From an uncultured Dorea sp. (GTDB taxonomy: Bacteria; Bacillota; Clostridia; Lachnospirales; Lachnospiraceae), in the NCBI GenBank assembly GCA_910584265.1, contig CAJTZE010000020.1, positions 1 to 56,804 on the forward strand: a DNA stretch of 56,804 nt, given 5' to 3'. Each line of letters opens with the position of its first letter. The first letter of the stretch is position 1. The notes beneath the pieces were generated by a model. The model saw only the letters and a program-made list of their open reading frames with translations, was not told where the DNA came from and searched no databases. The translations under genes were made by a program, and so were the position numbers. Of this stretch, positions 8,568 to 17,176 are shown one piece after another.

Positions 8568-9556
8568 AAGGCGAGATTAAACAGATTTGTATTTTGGTCG
8601 ATGATGTTAATGCTGCGATGGAGCATTACTGGAATGAATTTGGCATCGGTCCATGGGATGTGCGCCATTTTACCCCGGAGACCGTAAGGGATCTGTATGT
8701 GCACGGCGAGCCGGTAACGGAAGGATTTGAGTTTATCTGCGCAGTTACCTGGGAGGGAGATGTGGAGTATGAGCTGATCCAGCCGGTAAAGGGAAAGAAT
8801 ATATATTGGGATTTTCTGAAAAAATATGGAAGCGGGCTGCATCACTTTAAGATTGTAATCCCGGATGATGAGGAACTGAAAGCATATGTAAAGGAATTGG
8901 AGGACAAAGGGCTTAAGGTTACTCAGACCGGATGGATCGATTATGATGTACATTATTATCTGGATACCTATGATAAGCTGGGTTTAACTCTGGAACTTGG
9001 AAATGGAGGAAAGATCGGCCAGGCGCCGGAGGTTTATCCTTCTAAGGATGCCGAAAGGCCTGTTTCCCACAGGCAGAATATCCGTCAGCTTGCCGTTGTG
9101 GTGGATGACGTGGAGAAATACATGGAGAATTACGCTTATTATCTCGGCATCGACGGGTGGGATGTAAGACATTTTACTCCGGACAGGGTAAAGAGCCTGA
9201 AGGTCGGCGGCCAGGAGGTAAAGGAAGATTTTGATTTTATCTGCGCGGTGAAATGGGCCGGCGATATGGAGCTTGAACTGATCCAGCCGGTAAAGGGACC
9301 GAATATTTACTGGCAGTTTTTAGAGAAGCAGGGGCCGGGATTCCACCATGTCAAGGATGTGTGCCCGGACGAGGAGATTGCAAAGGAATGTGAACGGCTG
9401 AAGCCTTACGGGGGAGAAGTTATGCAGACCGGATGGATCGACGGGGACAGCCATTACTATATGAGTACAGATAAGCTTCTGAATATGATCGTGGAATTTG
9501 GAAATGGAGGCGAAATTAAACCGGCAGAGTATGTTTTTACCAGTAAGAAAAATTAA
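8564..9556 (+). CDS. Protein of two tandem VOC (glyoxalase/epimerase-like) domains
   Basis: A 330-aa protein made of two homologous vicinal-oxygen-chelate domains, about residues 1-150 and 170-320. Matching segments are WDVRHFTPETV / WDVRHFTPDRV, FICAVTW / FICAVKW, ELIQPVKG in both, and the HH pair of GLHHFK / GFHHVK. The domain resembles methylmalonyl-CoA epimerase and glyoxalase I. The ligand pattern appears to be Gln-Gln-His-Glu in each half, with Gln where methylmalonyl-CoA epimerase has His; human glyoxalase I also has Gln there. The gene overlaps the Gfo/Idh gene, so a joint oxidation and isomerisation or lyase step on a carbohydrate is plausible. The reaction cannot be named. Confidence 0.85.
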   Translation: MKGEIKQICILVDDVNAAMEHYWNEFGIGPWDVRHFTPETVRDLYVHGEPVTEGFEFICAVTWEGDVEYELIQPVKGKNIYWDFLKKYGSGLHHFKIVIPDDEELKAYVKELEDKGLKVTQTGWIDYDVHYYLDTYDKLGLTLELGNGGKIGQAPEVYPSKDAERPVSHRQNIRQLAVVVDDVEKYMENYAYYLGIDGWDVRHFTPDRVKSLKVGGQEVKEDFDFICAVKWAGDMELELIQPVKGPNIYWQFLEKQGPGFHHVKDVCPDEEIAKECERLKPYGGEVMQTGWIDGDSHYYMSTDKLLNMIVEFGNGGEIKPAEYVFTSKKN

Positions 9557-9632
9557 GGCATAACCTTCGATTTGTATTTTTTTCTCCTGTGTATCGGCCG
9601 AATAGCTAAAATATAGTTGGATATAATCTGAC

Positions 9633-9661
9633 TTGACAAATAAATATGTGTAATTTATAAT
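9633..9661 (+). promoter_or_regulatory. Promoter of the second LacI gene
   Basis: TTGACA at 9633-9638, a 17-base spacer and TATAAT at 9656-9661: full consensus in both boxes. The start site would fall near 9668, next to the palindrome at 9672-9689, a layout that fits repression. Confidence 0.85.
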
Positions 9662-9671
9662 AAAAAACAGA

Positions 9672-9689
9672 TATTTAATCGATTAAATA
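9672..9689. promoter_or_regulatory. Operator: 18-bp perfect palindrome TATTTAATCGATTAAATA
   Basis: A perfect palindrome centred on CG, as LacI-family operators are, lies just downstream of a consensus promoter and 21 bases before the LacI start. A near copy sits before the glycyl radical enzyme gene (10767-10781), sharing the right half CGATTAAAT. The LacI protein encoded here is the likely ligand. Confidence 0.75.
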
Positions 9690-9709
9690 CAAAAATAGGA
9701 GAAAAAAAA

Positions 9710-10714
9710 GTGCGTGCAACAATAAAAGATGTGGCAAAGCTTGCAGGCGTTTCTACAGCGACGGTCTCAAATGTGCTCACGGAGCGGAAAGCCGTGAGCA
9801 CAGAGTTAAAGGTGCGGGTCTGCAGAGCGATGGAGCAGCTGAATTATAAGCCCAACAGCATTGCCCGGAGCTTAAAAACGAATCAGAGCTATATGATCGG
9901 GGTAATCGTCCCGGATATACTGAATCCGTTTTTCGCCGAGGTATTGAAGTATATCGGCGAGGAGACAAACCGGCACGGCTATCAGATGGTTATATATGAT
10001 TCCGGCGAGGATGCAGAGCGCGAGAGGAAGCTGCTGAAGCTGCTGATTGACAACGGAGCAGATGGTATTATTAACATCACGTCCCGCATGAAGGAAGAGG
10101 AACTTTCGGAGGCATTTCCGGTGCCGGTTGTATTGGGAGACAGGTCTGATTTCCCAACACCGGATAAAACAGCATTTGTACGTTCCGACAATTTTGCGAG
10201 CGGGAAAATTGCAGCAGAGCATCTGGCTGAAAAAGGGTATAAGGATTTTGTATGTATCGCCGGGCCGGTGGATACTGCTTCGGCGGCGCGCAGGCGCTTG
10301 GAGGGATTTAAAAGCGGACTAAAAAGCTGTGGATTTTCAGAAAAAGATTTACAGGTTTTCACGTGCAGCTTTTCCTTCGATGACGGATACCGTGTTATGA
10401 GCCGTTTTCTGGATACATATGACCGGACATCCCGATACGCTGTGTATGCAAGCAGTGATATTATGGCGTGGGGAGTCATAGAAGCGTGCAAGAGCCGGAA
10501 GTTAAGGATTCCGGAGGATATTGCAGTCATTGGAAATGATAATATCTGGTGCAGCCGTTATATTGCCCAGGGATTGACAACGGTTGAAAATTCAGCCTGT
10601 GAGTTGGGACGCAGGGCGGCGGAACTGCTGCTTGATGCATTGGCAGAACAGGGGATTTTCAGACAGCATAATACAGTATTGGAGCCGCATTTATGTATCA
10701 GGACAACAACTTAG
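9710..10714 (+). CDS. LacI-family regulator of the glycyl radical enzyme operon
   Basis: A 334-aa repressor with an N-terminal helix-turn-helix (ATIKDVAKLAG, then ATVSNVL), the hinge NSIARSLKTNQ and a type-1 periplasmic-binding effector domain. The start is GTG 9710 with AGGAG 8 bases upstream. The protein begins immediately with the conserved LacI N-terminus, which supports this start. Its gene has a strong promoter with a palindrome at the start site, and a matching site precedes the next gene. This suggests autoregulation and control of the glycyl radical enzyme and its activase. The effector should be the substrate of that pathway or a product of it. Confidence 0.92.
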   Translation: MRATIKDVAKLAGVSTATVSNVLTERKAVSTELKVRVCRAMEQLNYKPNSIARSLKTNQSYMIGVIVPDILNPFFAEVLKYIGEETNRHGYQMVIYDSGEDAERERKLLKLLIDNGADGIINITSRMKEEELSEAFPVPVVLGDRSDFPTPDKTAFVRSDNFASGKIAAEHLAEKGYKDFVCIAGPVDTASAARRRLEGFKSGLKSCGFSEKDLQVFTCSFSFDDGYRVMSRFLDTYDRTSRYAVYASSDIMAWGVIEACKSRKLRIPEDIAVIGNDNIWCSRYIAQGLTTVENSACELGRRAAELLLDALAEQGIFRQHNTVLEPHLCIRTTT

Positions 10715-10717
10715 CTT

Positions 10718-10757
10718 AAATTTTTATGGGATTACATATTTGATCTCATAAAAATTT
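10718..10757 (+). terminator. AT-rich hairpin after the LacI gene
   Basis: Arms 10718-10732 and 10743-10757 pair with an 11-base perfect outer stem (AAATTTTTATG/CATAAAAATTT). It follows the LacI stop by a few bases. The stem is AU-rich and lacks a strong GC part, so termination may be partial, letting some transcription continue into the glycyl radical enzyme gene. Confidence 0.45.
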
Positions 10758-10766
10758 TAAAAGAAA

Positions 10767-10781
10767 GTTAAACGATTAAAT
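10767..10781. promoter_or_regulatory. Second copy of the LacI-type operator (GTTAAACGATTAAAT)
   Basis: Centred on the same CG and sharing 12 of 15 bases with the corresponding part of the palindrome at 9672-9689, including CGATTAAAT. It ends about 16 bases before the GTG of the glycyl radical enzyme gene. I could not find a good -35/-10 pair between the hairpin and this site, so how the gene is transcribed is unclear. Confidence 0.65.
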
Positions 10782-10797
10782 CAACGAGGTGGAAAGA

Positions 10798-13269
10798 GTG
10801 AAGTACTATTATGAAGAAGGCCAGGTAAAAACAGGACATGTTTTTATGGGCGGGGATGTAACCAGAAGTGCAAGAATTGAGAGCATGAGAGAGCTGCTGT
10901 TAGAAGCGGTTCCGCAGATTTCGTCGGACAGGGCTGTTCTGATTACAGAGGCTTATAAGAAATATAACAGTGAGACCATCTATGTGAAACGGGCAAAGGC
11001 TTTTGCAGAGCTTCTTGAAAAGCTTCCGATTACCATTCTGGACGGGGAACTGATCGTGGGAAGTGTAAGCGATAAGCTGAGGTGTGCACATATTTTCCCG
11101 GAATTCGGACTTGACTGGCTGATTGAGGAATTGGATGGGAAGCCGATGCGCCCGGAGGACCGTCCTGGAGACAAATATGAGATATCAAAGGAAGATGAAG
11201 AGGCAATCCGTTCTATTACCAGTTATTGGTACAACAATAACCATGAATACCGCTGCAAGGCGGTGCTGCCTGAGGAGACACATCTCATCCGTGAAATGGG
11301 CGTAACCGATTCTTACTGGCTGATGATCGGCGGGGAAGGCCATCTGACAGTTAATTTGAAGCGGGTGGTCAGAGAGGGCCTGAACCGTTATATAGAAAGG
11401 GCAAAGAACCGTATTGCAGAGCTGGATCTGGCAGATCCAGCTCAGGCGGAGCAGAAGCCGTTCTTAGAATCCGTAGTGATTTCCTGCAGGGCGGTGATAG
11501 ACTATGCGGCAAGGTATGCCGTGCTGGCGCGGAAGCTTGCAGAAAAGGAGAAGAACGAAAACCGCAGGGCGGAGCTTCTGTATATCGCAGACATCTGTGG
11601 ACGGGTTCCGGCAGAGCCTGCCCGGAATTTCCATGAAGCGCTGCAGTCTGTCTGGTTTGTGAATCTTTGTATCCAGATTGAGAACAATGGCCATTCCATT
11701 TCCATGGGACGGCTGGATCAGAATCTGATCAGCTATTATGAACAGGATATCACATCCGGAAGTCTGACGCCGGAGGACGCCTTAGAACTTCTGGAATGTC
11801 TTTACCTGAAATTATTCCAGCTGCATAAGATCACAAGCTGGGGCAATACCAAGTCCTTCAGCGGCTATCAGCTGTTCCAGAATATCACAATAGGCGGGCA
11901 GGATAAGAACGGAAAGGATGCAGTGAACGAGCTGTCCTATCTGGTGCTGGGCGCACAGGCGGCGATTACGCTCCACACACCGTCCATATCCCTGCGGTAT
12001 CATGACAGACTATCAGAGAAGATGATGTATGCGGCCATGGATGTTGTGAGGATCGGCGGCGGACAGCCGGCGATCTACAGTGATGAGGTGTACATCCCTG
12101 CGCTGGTGAACCGGGGAATTACATGGGAGGATGCAGTGGAATATTCGGTTGTGGGCTGTGTGGAGGCGATCGTAGAAGGAAAGCAGACCGGGCGCCCGAA
12201 CGGTGCGGGCTTTGTGAATCTTGAGAAGATCATGGAGCTGGCGTTGTATGGCGGTACCGACCCGAGGACCGGGATCTGCCTGCATCCGGGAACAAAAGAC
12301 CTGAATACATTTACCTCTTATGAGGAATTGTATGAGGCATTTAAAGAGCAGATACGCTATTATTTCCGATATCAGGTTATTACGGATAATATCATAGACA
12401 CGGTGACAGAGAAGGGGATTGCAGACCCGTTTGTATCCTGTCTGGTTGACGACTGTATCGACAGGGGAAAGACGATGAAGGAGGGCGGCGCTGTTTATGA
12501 TTACTGCGGGCCTCTGTTTGTGGGCGCCGCGAATGTGGGAAATACGCTGGCGGCGCTTAAAAAGCTGGTATACGATGAGAAGATCCTGACCGGAGAGCAG
12601 GTGATGCATGCCCTGAAGACAAATTATGAGGATACGGCCTCTGTGCCTTCCGGACTGGATATCCAGAAGATGCTTCTGGATGCACCGAAATATGGAAATG
12701 ATGATGATTACGTAGATGATATTATGGTAGATTATTTCCGCTTCATCTGTGAAGAGGTGGTACAGTACAAGACGACCCGCAGCGGACGGGGACCGATCGG
12801 CTGCATCTGGCAGCCGTCTACGAGCTCGGTATCCTCCAATGTACCCTGCGGAGAGTGTGTGGGTGCAACGCCGGATGGCCGCAAAGCGGGCGAGGCGCTG
12901 GCAGATACAGCGTCCCCGACCCACGGAACTGATACAAATGGGATTACAGCGTCCTTAAAATCCATCGGAAAGCTGCCTACGGTATTGGTTTCAGGCGGGC
13001 AGCTGGTGAACGTTAAGGTTATGCCGTCTATGCTGGAGGGGCTGGTAACGCGCAAGATGGTTCAGGTTCTGCGGACTTATCTTGGAAATTATAAGGGAAT
13101 GCATGTGCAGATCAACTGTGTTTCGGCGGATACGCTGAAGGCGGCACAGGAGCGCCCCGCGGAATACAAGGATCTGATGGTAAGGGTCGCCGGATACAGC
13201 GCGCTGTTTACTCCGTTAGATAAGGCGCTGCAGGATGACATCATTGCCCGAACAGAGCACAGTGCATAG
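10798..13269 (+). CDS. Glycyl radical enzyme, glycerol-dehydratase/lyase type
   Basis: An 823-aa radical enzyme of the PFL superfamily, active only without oxygen. The C-terminal glycyl loop reads VRVAGYSALF, placing the radical Gly near residue 799. The thiyl Cys is in VVGCVEAIVEG (Cys near 454); Cys-x-Glu with the following Glu is the pattern of eliminating members such as glycerol, propanediol and hydroxyproline dehydratases and choline lyase, whereas pyruvate formate-lyase has two adjacent Cys. NGHSISMGRLDQN also fits the dehydratase group. GAGGTGG lies 5 bases before GTG 10798; GTG 10789 is an alternative. There are no shell-protein, sulfite, trimethylamine or proline genes nearby, so the known partners of CutC, IslA and HypD are absent. 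A polyol or sugar dehydratase is a guess. Confidence 0.88.
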   Translation: MKYYYEEGQVKTGHVFMGGDVTRSARIESMRELLLEAVPQISSDRAVLITEAYKKYNSETIYVKRAKAFAELLEKLPITILDGELIVGSVSDKLRCAHIFPEFGLDWLIEELDGKPMRPEDRPGDKYEISKEDEEAIRSITSYWYNNNHEYRCKAVLPEETHLIREMGVTDSYWLMIGGEGHLTVNLKRVVREGLNRYIERAKNRIAELDLADPAQAEQKPFLESVVISCRAVIDYAARYAVLARKLAEKEKNENRRAELLYIADICGRVPAEPARNFHEALQSVWFVNLCIQIENNGHSISMGRLDQNLISYYEQDITSGSLTPEDALELLECLYLKLFQLHKITSWGNTKSFSGYQLFQNITIGGQDKNGKDAVNELSYLVLGAQAAITLHTPSISLRYHDRLSEKMMYAAMDVVRIGGGQPAIYSDEVYIPALVNRGITWEDAVEYSVVGCVEAIVEGKQTGRPNGAGFVNLEKIMELALYGGTDPRTGICLHPGTKDLNTFTSYEELYEAFKEQIRYYFRYQVITDNIIDTVTEKGIADPFVSCLVDDCIDRGKTMKEGGAVYDYCGPLFVGAANVGNTLAALKKLVYDEKILTGEQVMHALKTNYEDTASVPSGLDIQKMLLDAPKYGNDDDYVDDIMVDYFRFICEEVVQYKTTRSGRGPIGCIWQPSTSSVSSNVPCGECVGATPDGRKAGEALADTASPTHGTDTNGITASLKSIGKLPTVLVSGGQLVNVKVMPSMLEGLVTRKMVQVLRTYLGNYKGMHVQINCVSADTLKAAQERPAEYKDLMVRVAGYSALFTPLDKALQDDIIARTEHSA

Positions 13270-13278
13270 AGGTGCGGG

Positions 13279-14217
13279 ATGTTTGGTCGAGAATTTGACG
13301 AAATTGAGAAGAATACAGAAGGGATCGTCTTTAACATTGAGCATTTCCATGTCCATGACGGAGAGGGAATCCGGACGAATGTTTTTTTGAAGGGATGCAG
13401 CCTTCACTGTCCCTGGTGCTGCAATCCGGAATCCATACATCCTGCGCCGCAGACTGCGCATTATCAGAAGCTGTGTACCGGCTGCGGGAAATGCGTGGAG
13501 GCCTGCCCGGAGCACTGCTGCAGCAGGAGGGAGGATGGAAGTGTCATTACGGATTTTAAGAAATGTACTGTCTGCGGCAGATGTGTATCTGTCTGTCCTG
13601 CGGGCGCCAGAGAACTGTTTGGCAAGAGGATGAGCGTTGCAGACGTGATCGCTGAGGTGGAGAAGGATGCCGGATATTTTATAAATTCAGACGGAGGGCT
13701 TACGCTTTCCGGGGGAGAAGCCTGCCTGCAGCCGGAATTTACCAGAGAGCTTATAAAGGCGGCACACCGCCGGTATATCCCGGCGGTGCTGGAGACTGCG
13801 GCGGCACTAGACTGGGAAAGGCTGTGGACTGCGGCAGAGGAGGCTGATGAGATCCTGATGGACTTAAAGGCATCGAGCCCGGAGCAGTTCCGGAAGACAG
13901 GCCGGGTGCCTTTGAAAAGGGTAACGGAGAATCTGCATGGGCTGGTCCGGGCAGGTAAAAAGATTACCTTAAGATGTCCGGTCATTCCCGGATTCAATGA
14001 CAATGAAGCACATATACAGGGGATTGCGGATATTGCAAAGGATGCCGGTATAGAAAGAATAGATCTGCTGCCTTTTCATCAGCTTGGAAGGCATAAATAT
14101 ACCGCTATAGGAATGGATTACCAGATGACGGACTGCCCGGAGATGGGGCGGCAGGAAGCAGAAGTGATGGCAGAGGTTCTCAGAAAACAAGGATTCCGGG
14201 TGTCGTCCGGCGGGTAG
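13279..14217 (+). CDS. Glycyl radical enzyme activating enzyme (radical SAM)
   Basis: Installs the glycyl radical on the enzyme encoded just upstream, using S-adenosylmethionine. The 312-aa protein has the radical SAM triad Cys40-x3-Cys44-x2-Cys47 (GCSLHCPWC) and, inserted after it, two ferredoxin-like motifs (CTGCGKCVEAC and CTVCGRCVSVC). This insertion is typical of activases of dehydratase-type glycyl radical enzymes and absent from PflA. The later LSGGEACLQPEF and MDLKASSPEQF segments match the family. It starts 9 bases after its partner with an AGAGGTG ribosome site, so the pair forms one operon. Confident as an activase; the partner is inferred from position. Confidence 0.94.
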   Translation: MFGREFDEIEKNTEGIVFNIEHFHVHDGEGIRTNVFLKGCSLHCPWCCNPESIHPAPQTAHYQKLCTGCGKCVEACPEHCCSRREDGSVITDFKKCTVCGRCVSVCPAGARELFGKRMSVADVIAEVEKDAGYFINSDGGLTLSGGEACLQPEFTRELIKAAHRRYIPAVLETAAALDWERLWTAAEEADEILMDLKASSPEQFRKTGRVPLKRVTENLHGLVRAGKKITLRCPVIPGFNDNEAHIQGIADIAKDAGIERIDLLPFHQLGRHKYTAIGMDYQMTDCPEMGRQEAEVMAEVLRKQGFRVSSGG

Positions 14218-14326
14218 AATGCTGTCTGATAATATGATTTTCAGATACCATAATATGTAAAATAATGGATTTCTTTTGGTTAATTTGTCCTAATTGCTTT
14301 AAATTTAAGACATGACATGTGGCATG

Positions 14327-14356
14327 TTGACAAAAGGGGAACGAGTGGTATATACT
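14327..14356 (+). promoter_or_regulatory. Promoter of the sugar ABC transporter operon
   Basis: TTGACA at 14327-14332, an 18-base spacer and TATACT at 14351-14356. Overlapping repeats of CATG just upstream (ACATGACATGTGGCATGTTG, 14310-14329) could be a regulator site. The resulting leader is about 150 bases and contains a CTTCTAT/ATAGAAG hairpin (14430-14453). The 296-base gap between the activase and the binding-protein gene holds only these signals; the 66-codon frame inside it has no coding character. Confidence 0.7.
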
Positions 14357-14513
14357 AAAAAAGTAAGAGAGATTTATGTGTTATCAATGCTCTGTCTGTA
14401 CATGATTTTGGACGGGGTGTGGATATATACTTCTATAGTAGTAAGCATAGAAGAGGATAAGGGATATGGAGTGTCCCCTAATACTCCAAAAAACTATACA
14501 AGGAGGATGTAAC

Positions 14514-15569
14514 ATGAAAAAAAGGTTATTGAGCGCAGTACTTGGCGCAGCTATGGCAGCATCGCTTTTGATGGGATGTGCAAGCGGCGGTTCTTCTGAG
14601 CCTGCAGATGACAGCAAGGCTGAGACAGAGGACGCAGGAGAGGACTCAGGTGAGAAGACAGCAGCAGATTATAAAATTGCAGTTGTTCCTAAGATGACAA
14701 ACCTTGCATGGTTCGAGCGTATGGAAGACGGCGTGAATGATTACAATGATGCCAACGGCACAGACGTATTCTACGGCGGCTCACCGGAAGGCGACGGACA
14801 GGCAGCATATGTTGAGACACTGATTTCTCAGGGATATGATGCAATCTGTGTAGTTCCTTTTGATGTTGAGGCTCTTGATCCGGTTCTGAAGAAAGCTAAG
14901 GATGAAGGTATCACAATTATCTGCCACGAGGCTTCTACAGTAGAGAACATGGATTACGACATCGAAGCATTTGACACGACAGAGTATGGCGCTCATCTGA
15001 TGGAGAAGATTGCTGAGCTGACAGGCGGCGAGGGCGAATACATCCAGACAGTCGGCGCTCTGACATCTATCTCACACGTTGAGGAAGCTGACGGCGGCAA
15101 GGCTTATGCAGATGAGAACTGCCCGAACTTGAAGATGGCTGGCGACAAGATTATCTCTGATGATAACGAAGATACAGCTTACAATAAGGTAAAAGAAGCG
15201 CTGACAGCTAACAAGAACATCGTTGCGATCCAGTGTGCAGCTATGAGCGAGACTCCAGGTGCGGCACGTGCAGTTGAGGAGCTTGGACTTTCAGGAAAGG
15301 TTCACATTGCCGGCACATCTCTGGTATCTGTATGCGGTAAGTATGTTGAGAGCGGAACAGTTGAGCTTATGAGTTTCTGGGATCCTGCACTTGCAGGACA
15401 GGCTATGATCGAGCTGGCTGTAGCAACTCTGAACGGAACAGCAGATGAGAATCTTTCAATTAATGTACCCGGTTATGAGACATTAACACTGGAAGGCAAT
15501 GTTTATACAGGAAGTGCCTGGATCGATGTTGACGCTGATAATGTAGACGATCCGGCTTACGACTTCTAA
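14514..15569 (+). CDS. Sugar ABC transporter substrate-binding lipoprotein
   Basis: Extracytoplasmic binding protein of the ribose/AI-2 type (periplasmic-binding family 4), 351 aa. The N-terminus is a lipoprotein signal with lipobox LLMGC (Cys22), then a Ser/Glu/Asp-rich linker to the membrane anchor. The mature part has the two-lobe fold, starting with YKIAVVPKMTNLAWFERM, which resembles LsrB and RhaS. ATG 14514 follows AGGAGG with 7-base spacing; the earlier in-frame ATG at 14466 is not used. Codon choice (GCA, GAC, ACA) is of a highly expressed gene. The ligand is presumably the sugar consumed by the DhaK-like and FGGY kinases downstream. Confidence 0.93.
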   Translation: MKKRLLSAVLGAAMAASLLMGCASGGSSEPADDSKAETEDAGEDSGEKTAADYKIAVVPKMTNLAWFERMEDGVNDYNDANGTDVFYGGSPEGDGQAAYVETLISQGYDAICVVPFDVEALDPVLKKAKDEGITIICHEASTVENMDYDIEAFDTTEYGAHLMEKIAELTGGEGEYIQTVGALTSISHVEEADGGKAYADENCPNLKMAGDKIISDDNEDTAYNKVKEALTANKNIVAIQCAAMSETPGAARAVEELGLSGKVHIAGTSLVSVCGKYVESGTVELMSFWDPALAGQAMIELAVATLNGTADENLSINVPGYETLTLEGNVYTGSAWIDVDADNVDDPAYDF

Positions 15570-15590
15570 TGAATTAAGAAAGATTTTTAA

Positions 15591-15611
15591 AATGAGCCTT
15601 AAGCCTCATGG
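15591..15611 (+). promoter_or_regulatory. Hairpin between binding-protein and ATPase genes
   Basis: ATGAG...CTCAT arms around an inner CCTTAAGC segment form a short imperfect hairpin in the 101-base gap. Such intercistronic hairpins often protect the abundant binding-protein message or reduce expression of the distal genes. No U-tract follows, so it is not a full terminator. Confidence 0.4.
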
Positions 15612-15670
15612 AGATTTGTCTAAAGGCACTTCTCTGTGGGGCTTTATTAAAAAGAAATGAGGGATTCGAC

Positions 15671-17176
15671 ATGGCAGAAGTATTTCTGAAACTGGAGAAT
15701 ATTAAAAAATCATTTGGCGGTGTTAAGGCCTTAAAGGGTGTAAATCTTGAAATACGAAAGGGAGAGGTTCTGTGTCTTGCAGGCGAGAACGGATGTGGCA
15801 AATCTACATTGATCAAAGTCATTTCCGGTGCCCATGATGCAGATTCGGGAGAGTACATTCTGGATGGACAGAAGGTTGACAAATTAAAGCCGATTGATGC
15901 AATCCGTGCCGGTATTCAGGTTATATATCAGGATTTCGCGGTATTTCCAAATCTTACCGTGGCTGAGAATATAGCTATGAATAATTCGCTGATGACCGGA
16001 GCAAAGGTCATGAACTGGAAGAAGGCCAAAGAATTAGCTATAGAGGCTATGAAACAGGTAGGGGCTAATATGGACCCGGATATTCTGGTGGAGAGACTGA
16101 CGGTAGCGAATAAACAGATGGTGGCAATCTGCCGCGCAATTATTAATGATGCAAAGTTTTTGATTCTCGATGAACCTACAACAGCCTTGACCAAAAAAGA
16201 AGTAGAGAATCTGTTCCAGATTATCCGCAGGCTGAAAGAAAAAGGAATCGCGATTATGATCGTAAATCATAAACTGGATGAGATTTACGAGATTGCGGAT
16301 AAGCTTACGATCATCAGAAATGGTGAATACGTGTCCAGCGGGGATATCGGAGAATACGACAGGGCAAGATTCATCCGGGATCTTACGGGACACGATATTG
16401 TGGAAACTACATATCATCCGGAGAAGGTTAGCCAGGATGAAGTGTTAAAGGTCGAAAATTTAAGCAGAAAAGGTGCTTTTGAAGATGTTTCATTTACAAT
16501 AAAAAAGGGAGATGTGCTGGGAATTACCGGGCTTCTTGGTTCTGGACGAAGCGAGATCGGGGATGCAATATTCGGTATTGCTCCGGCTGAGTCCGGGCGG
16601 ATCATCCTGAACGGCAGTGAGGTTCATATTAAAGGCATCGAGGATGCGGTCACGAACCGGATTGCTTATGTGCCGGAGGACCGTCTGACGCAGGGACTTT
16701 TCCTGGATAGAAGCATCCGTGACAATATGGTGGCGGCTTCTATTGGCAAATATTTTAAGAAGGGTAAGCTCGACCATAAGCAGATTGCAGATGATACACA
16801 GATGTGGATTGATAAGGTTGCAGTCGTGACGGCTAATGATATGGTGCCGATCCGTACACTGTCAGGAGGTAATGCACAGAAGGTGGTTATAGCCAAGTGG
16901 CTGAATACAGACCCGCAGCTGATCGTGCTGAACGGACCTACGGTGGGTGTTGATATTGGTTCTAAGAGTGAGATATTTGAGATTCTGCATAATCTTGCAA
17001 AGGACGGCGTTGGAGTTGTTGTTATTTCCGACGACCTGTCAGAGCTGGTGCAGAACTGTAATAAGATTATAGTTATGAGAAACGGACGGGCCGTAGCGAA
17101 TCTGGATCAGGCAGAAAAGCTGGTGGATGAGAATGAGCTTTATGGCATGTTCAGTGAAGAAGGAGGCAGAGAATAA
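15671..17176 (+). CDS. Sugar ABC transporter ATP-binding protein (RbsA/LsrA type)
   Basis: Cytoplasmic ATPase with two nucleotide-binding domains, 501 aa. Domain 1 has Walker A GENGCGKST near residue 40 and Walker B ILDEPT. Domain 2 has a degenerate Walker A (GLLGSGRSE) and the signature LSGGNAQKV, the usual asymmetry of RbsA-type ATPases. The start is ATG 15671, 7 bases after GAGGG; the longer frame to 15608 has no ribosome site and would add 21 residues before the family N-terminus. It overlaps the first permease gene by one base. It powers uptake through the two permeases that follow. Confidence 0.93.
   Translation: MAEVFLKLENIKKSFGGVKALKGVNLEIRKGEVLCLAGENGCGKSTLIKVISGAHDADSGEYILDGQKVDKLKPIDAIRAGIQVIYQDFAVFPNLTVAENIAMNNSLMTGAKVMNWKKAKELAIEAMKQVGANMDPDILVERLTVANKQMVAICRAIINDAKFLILDEPTTALTKKEVENLFQIIRRLKEKGIAIMIVNHKLDEIYEIADKLTIIRNGEYVSSGDIGEYDRARFIRDLTGHDIVETTYHPEKVSQDEVLKVENLSRKGAFEDVSFTIKKGDVLGITGLLGSGRSEIGDAIFGIAPAESGRIILNGSEVHIKGIEDAVTNRIAYVPEDRLTQGLFLDRSIRDNMVAASIGKYFKKGKLDHKQIADDTQMWIDKVAVVTANDMVPIRTLSGGNAQKVVIAKWLNTDPQLIVLNGPTVGVDIGSKSEIFEILHNLAKDGVGVVVISDDLSELVQNCNKIIVMRNGRAVANLDQAEKLVDENELYGMFSEEGGRE

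Noticed and set aside
10798..13269. Pyruvate formate-lyase
   Set aside because: PFL has two adjacent active-site Cys and a PflA activase without the ferredoxin insertion; here the site is Cys-Val-Glu and the activase has two extra Fe-S motifs.
14312..14512. A 66-codon open frame in the leader of the sugar ABC operon
   Set aside because: It begins with no ribosome site, overlaps the promoter and shows no protein-like composition; better read as leader sequence.
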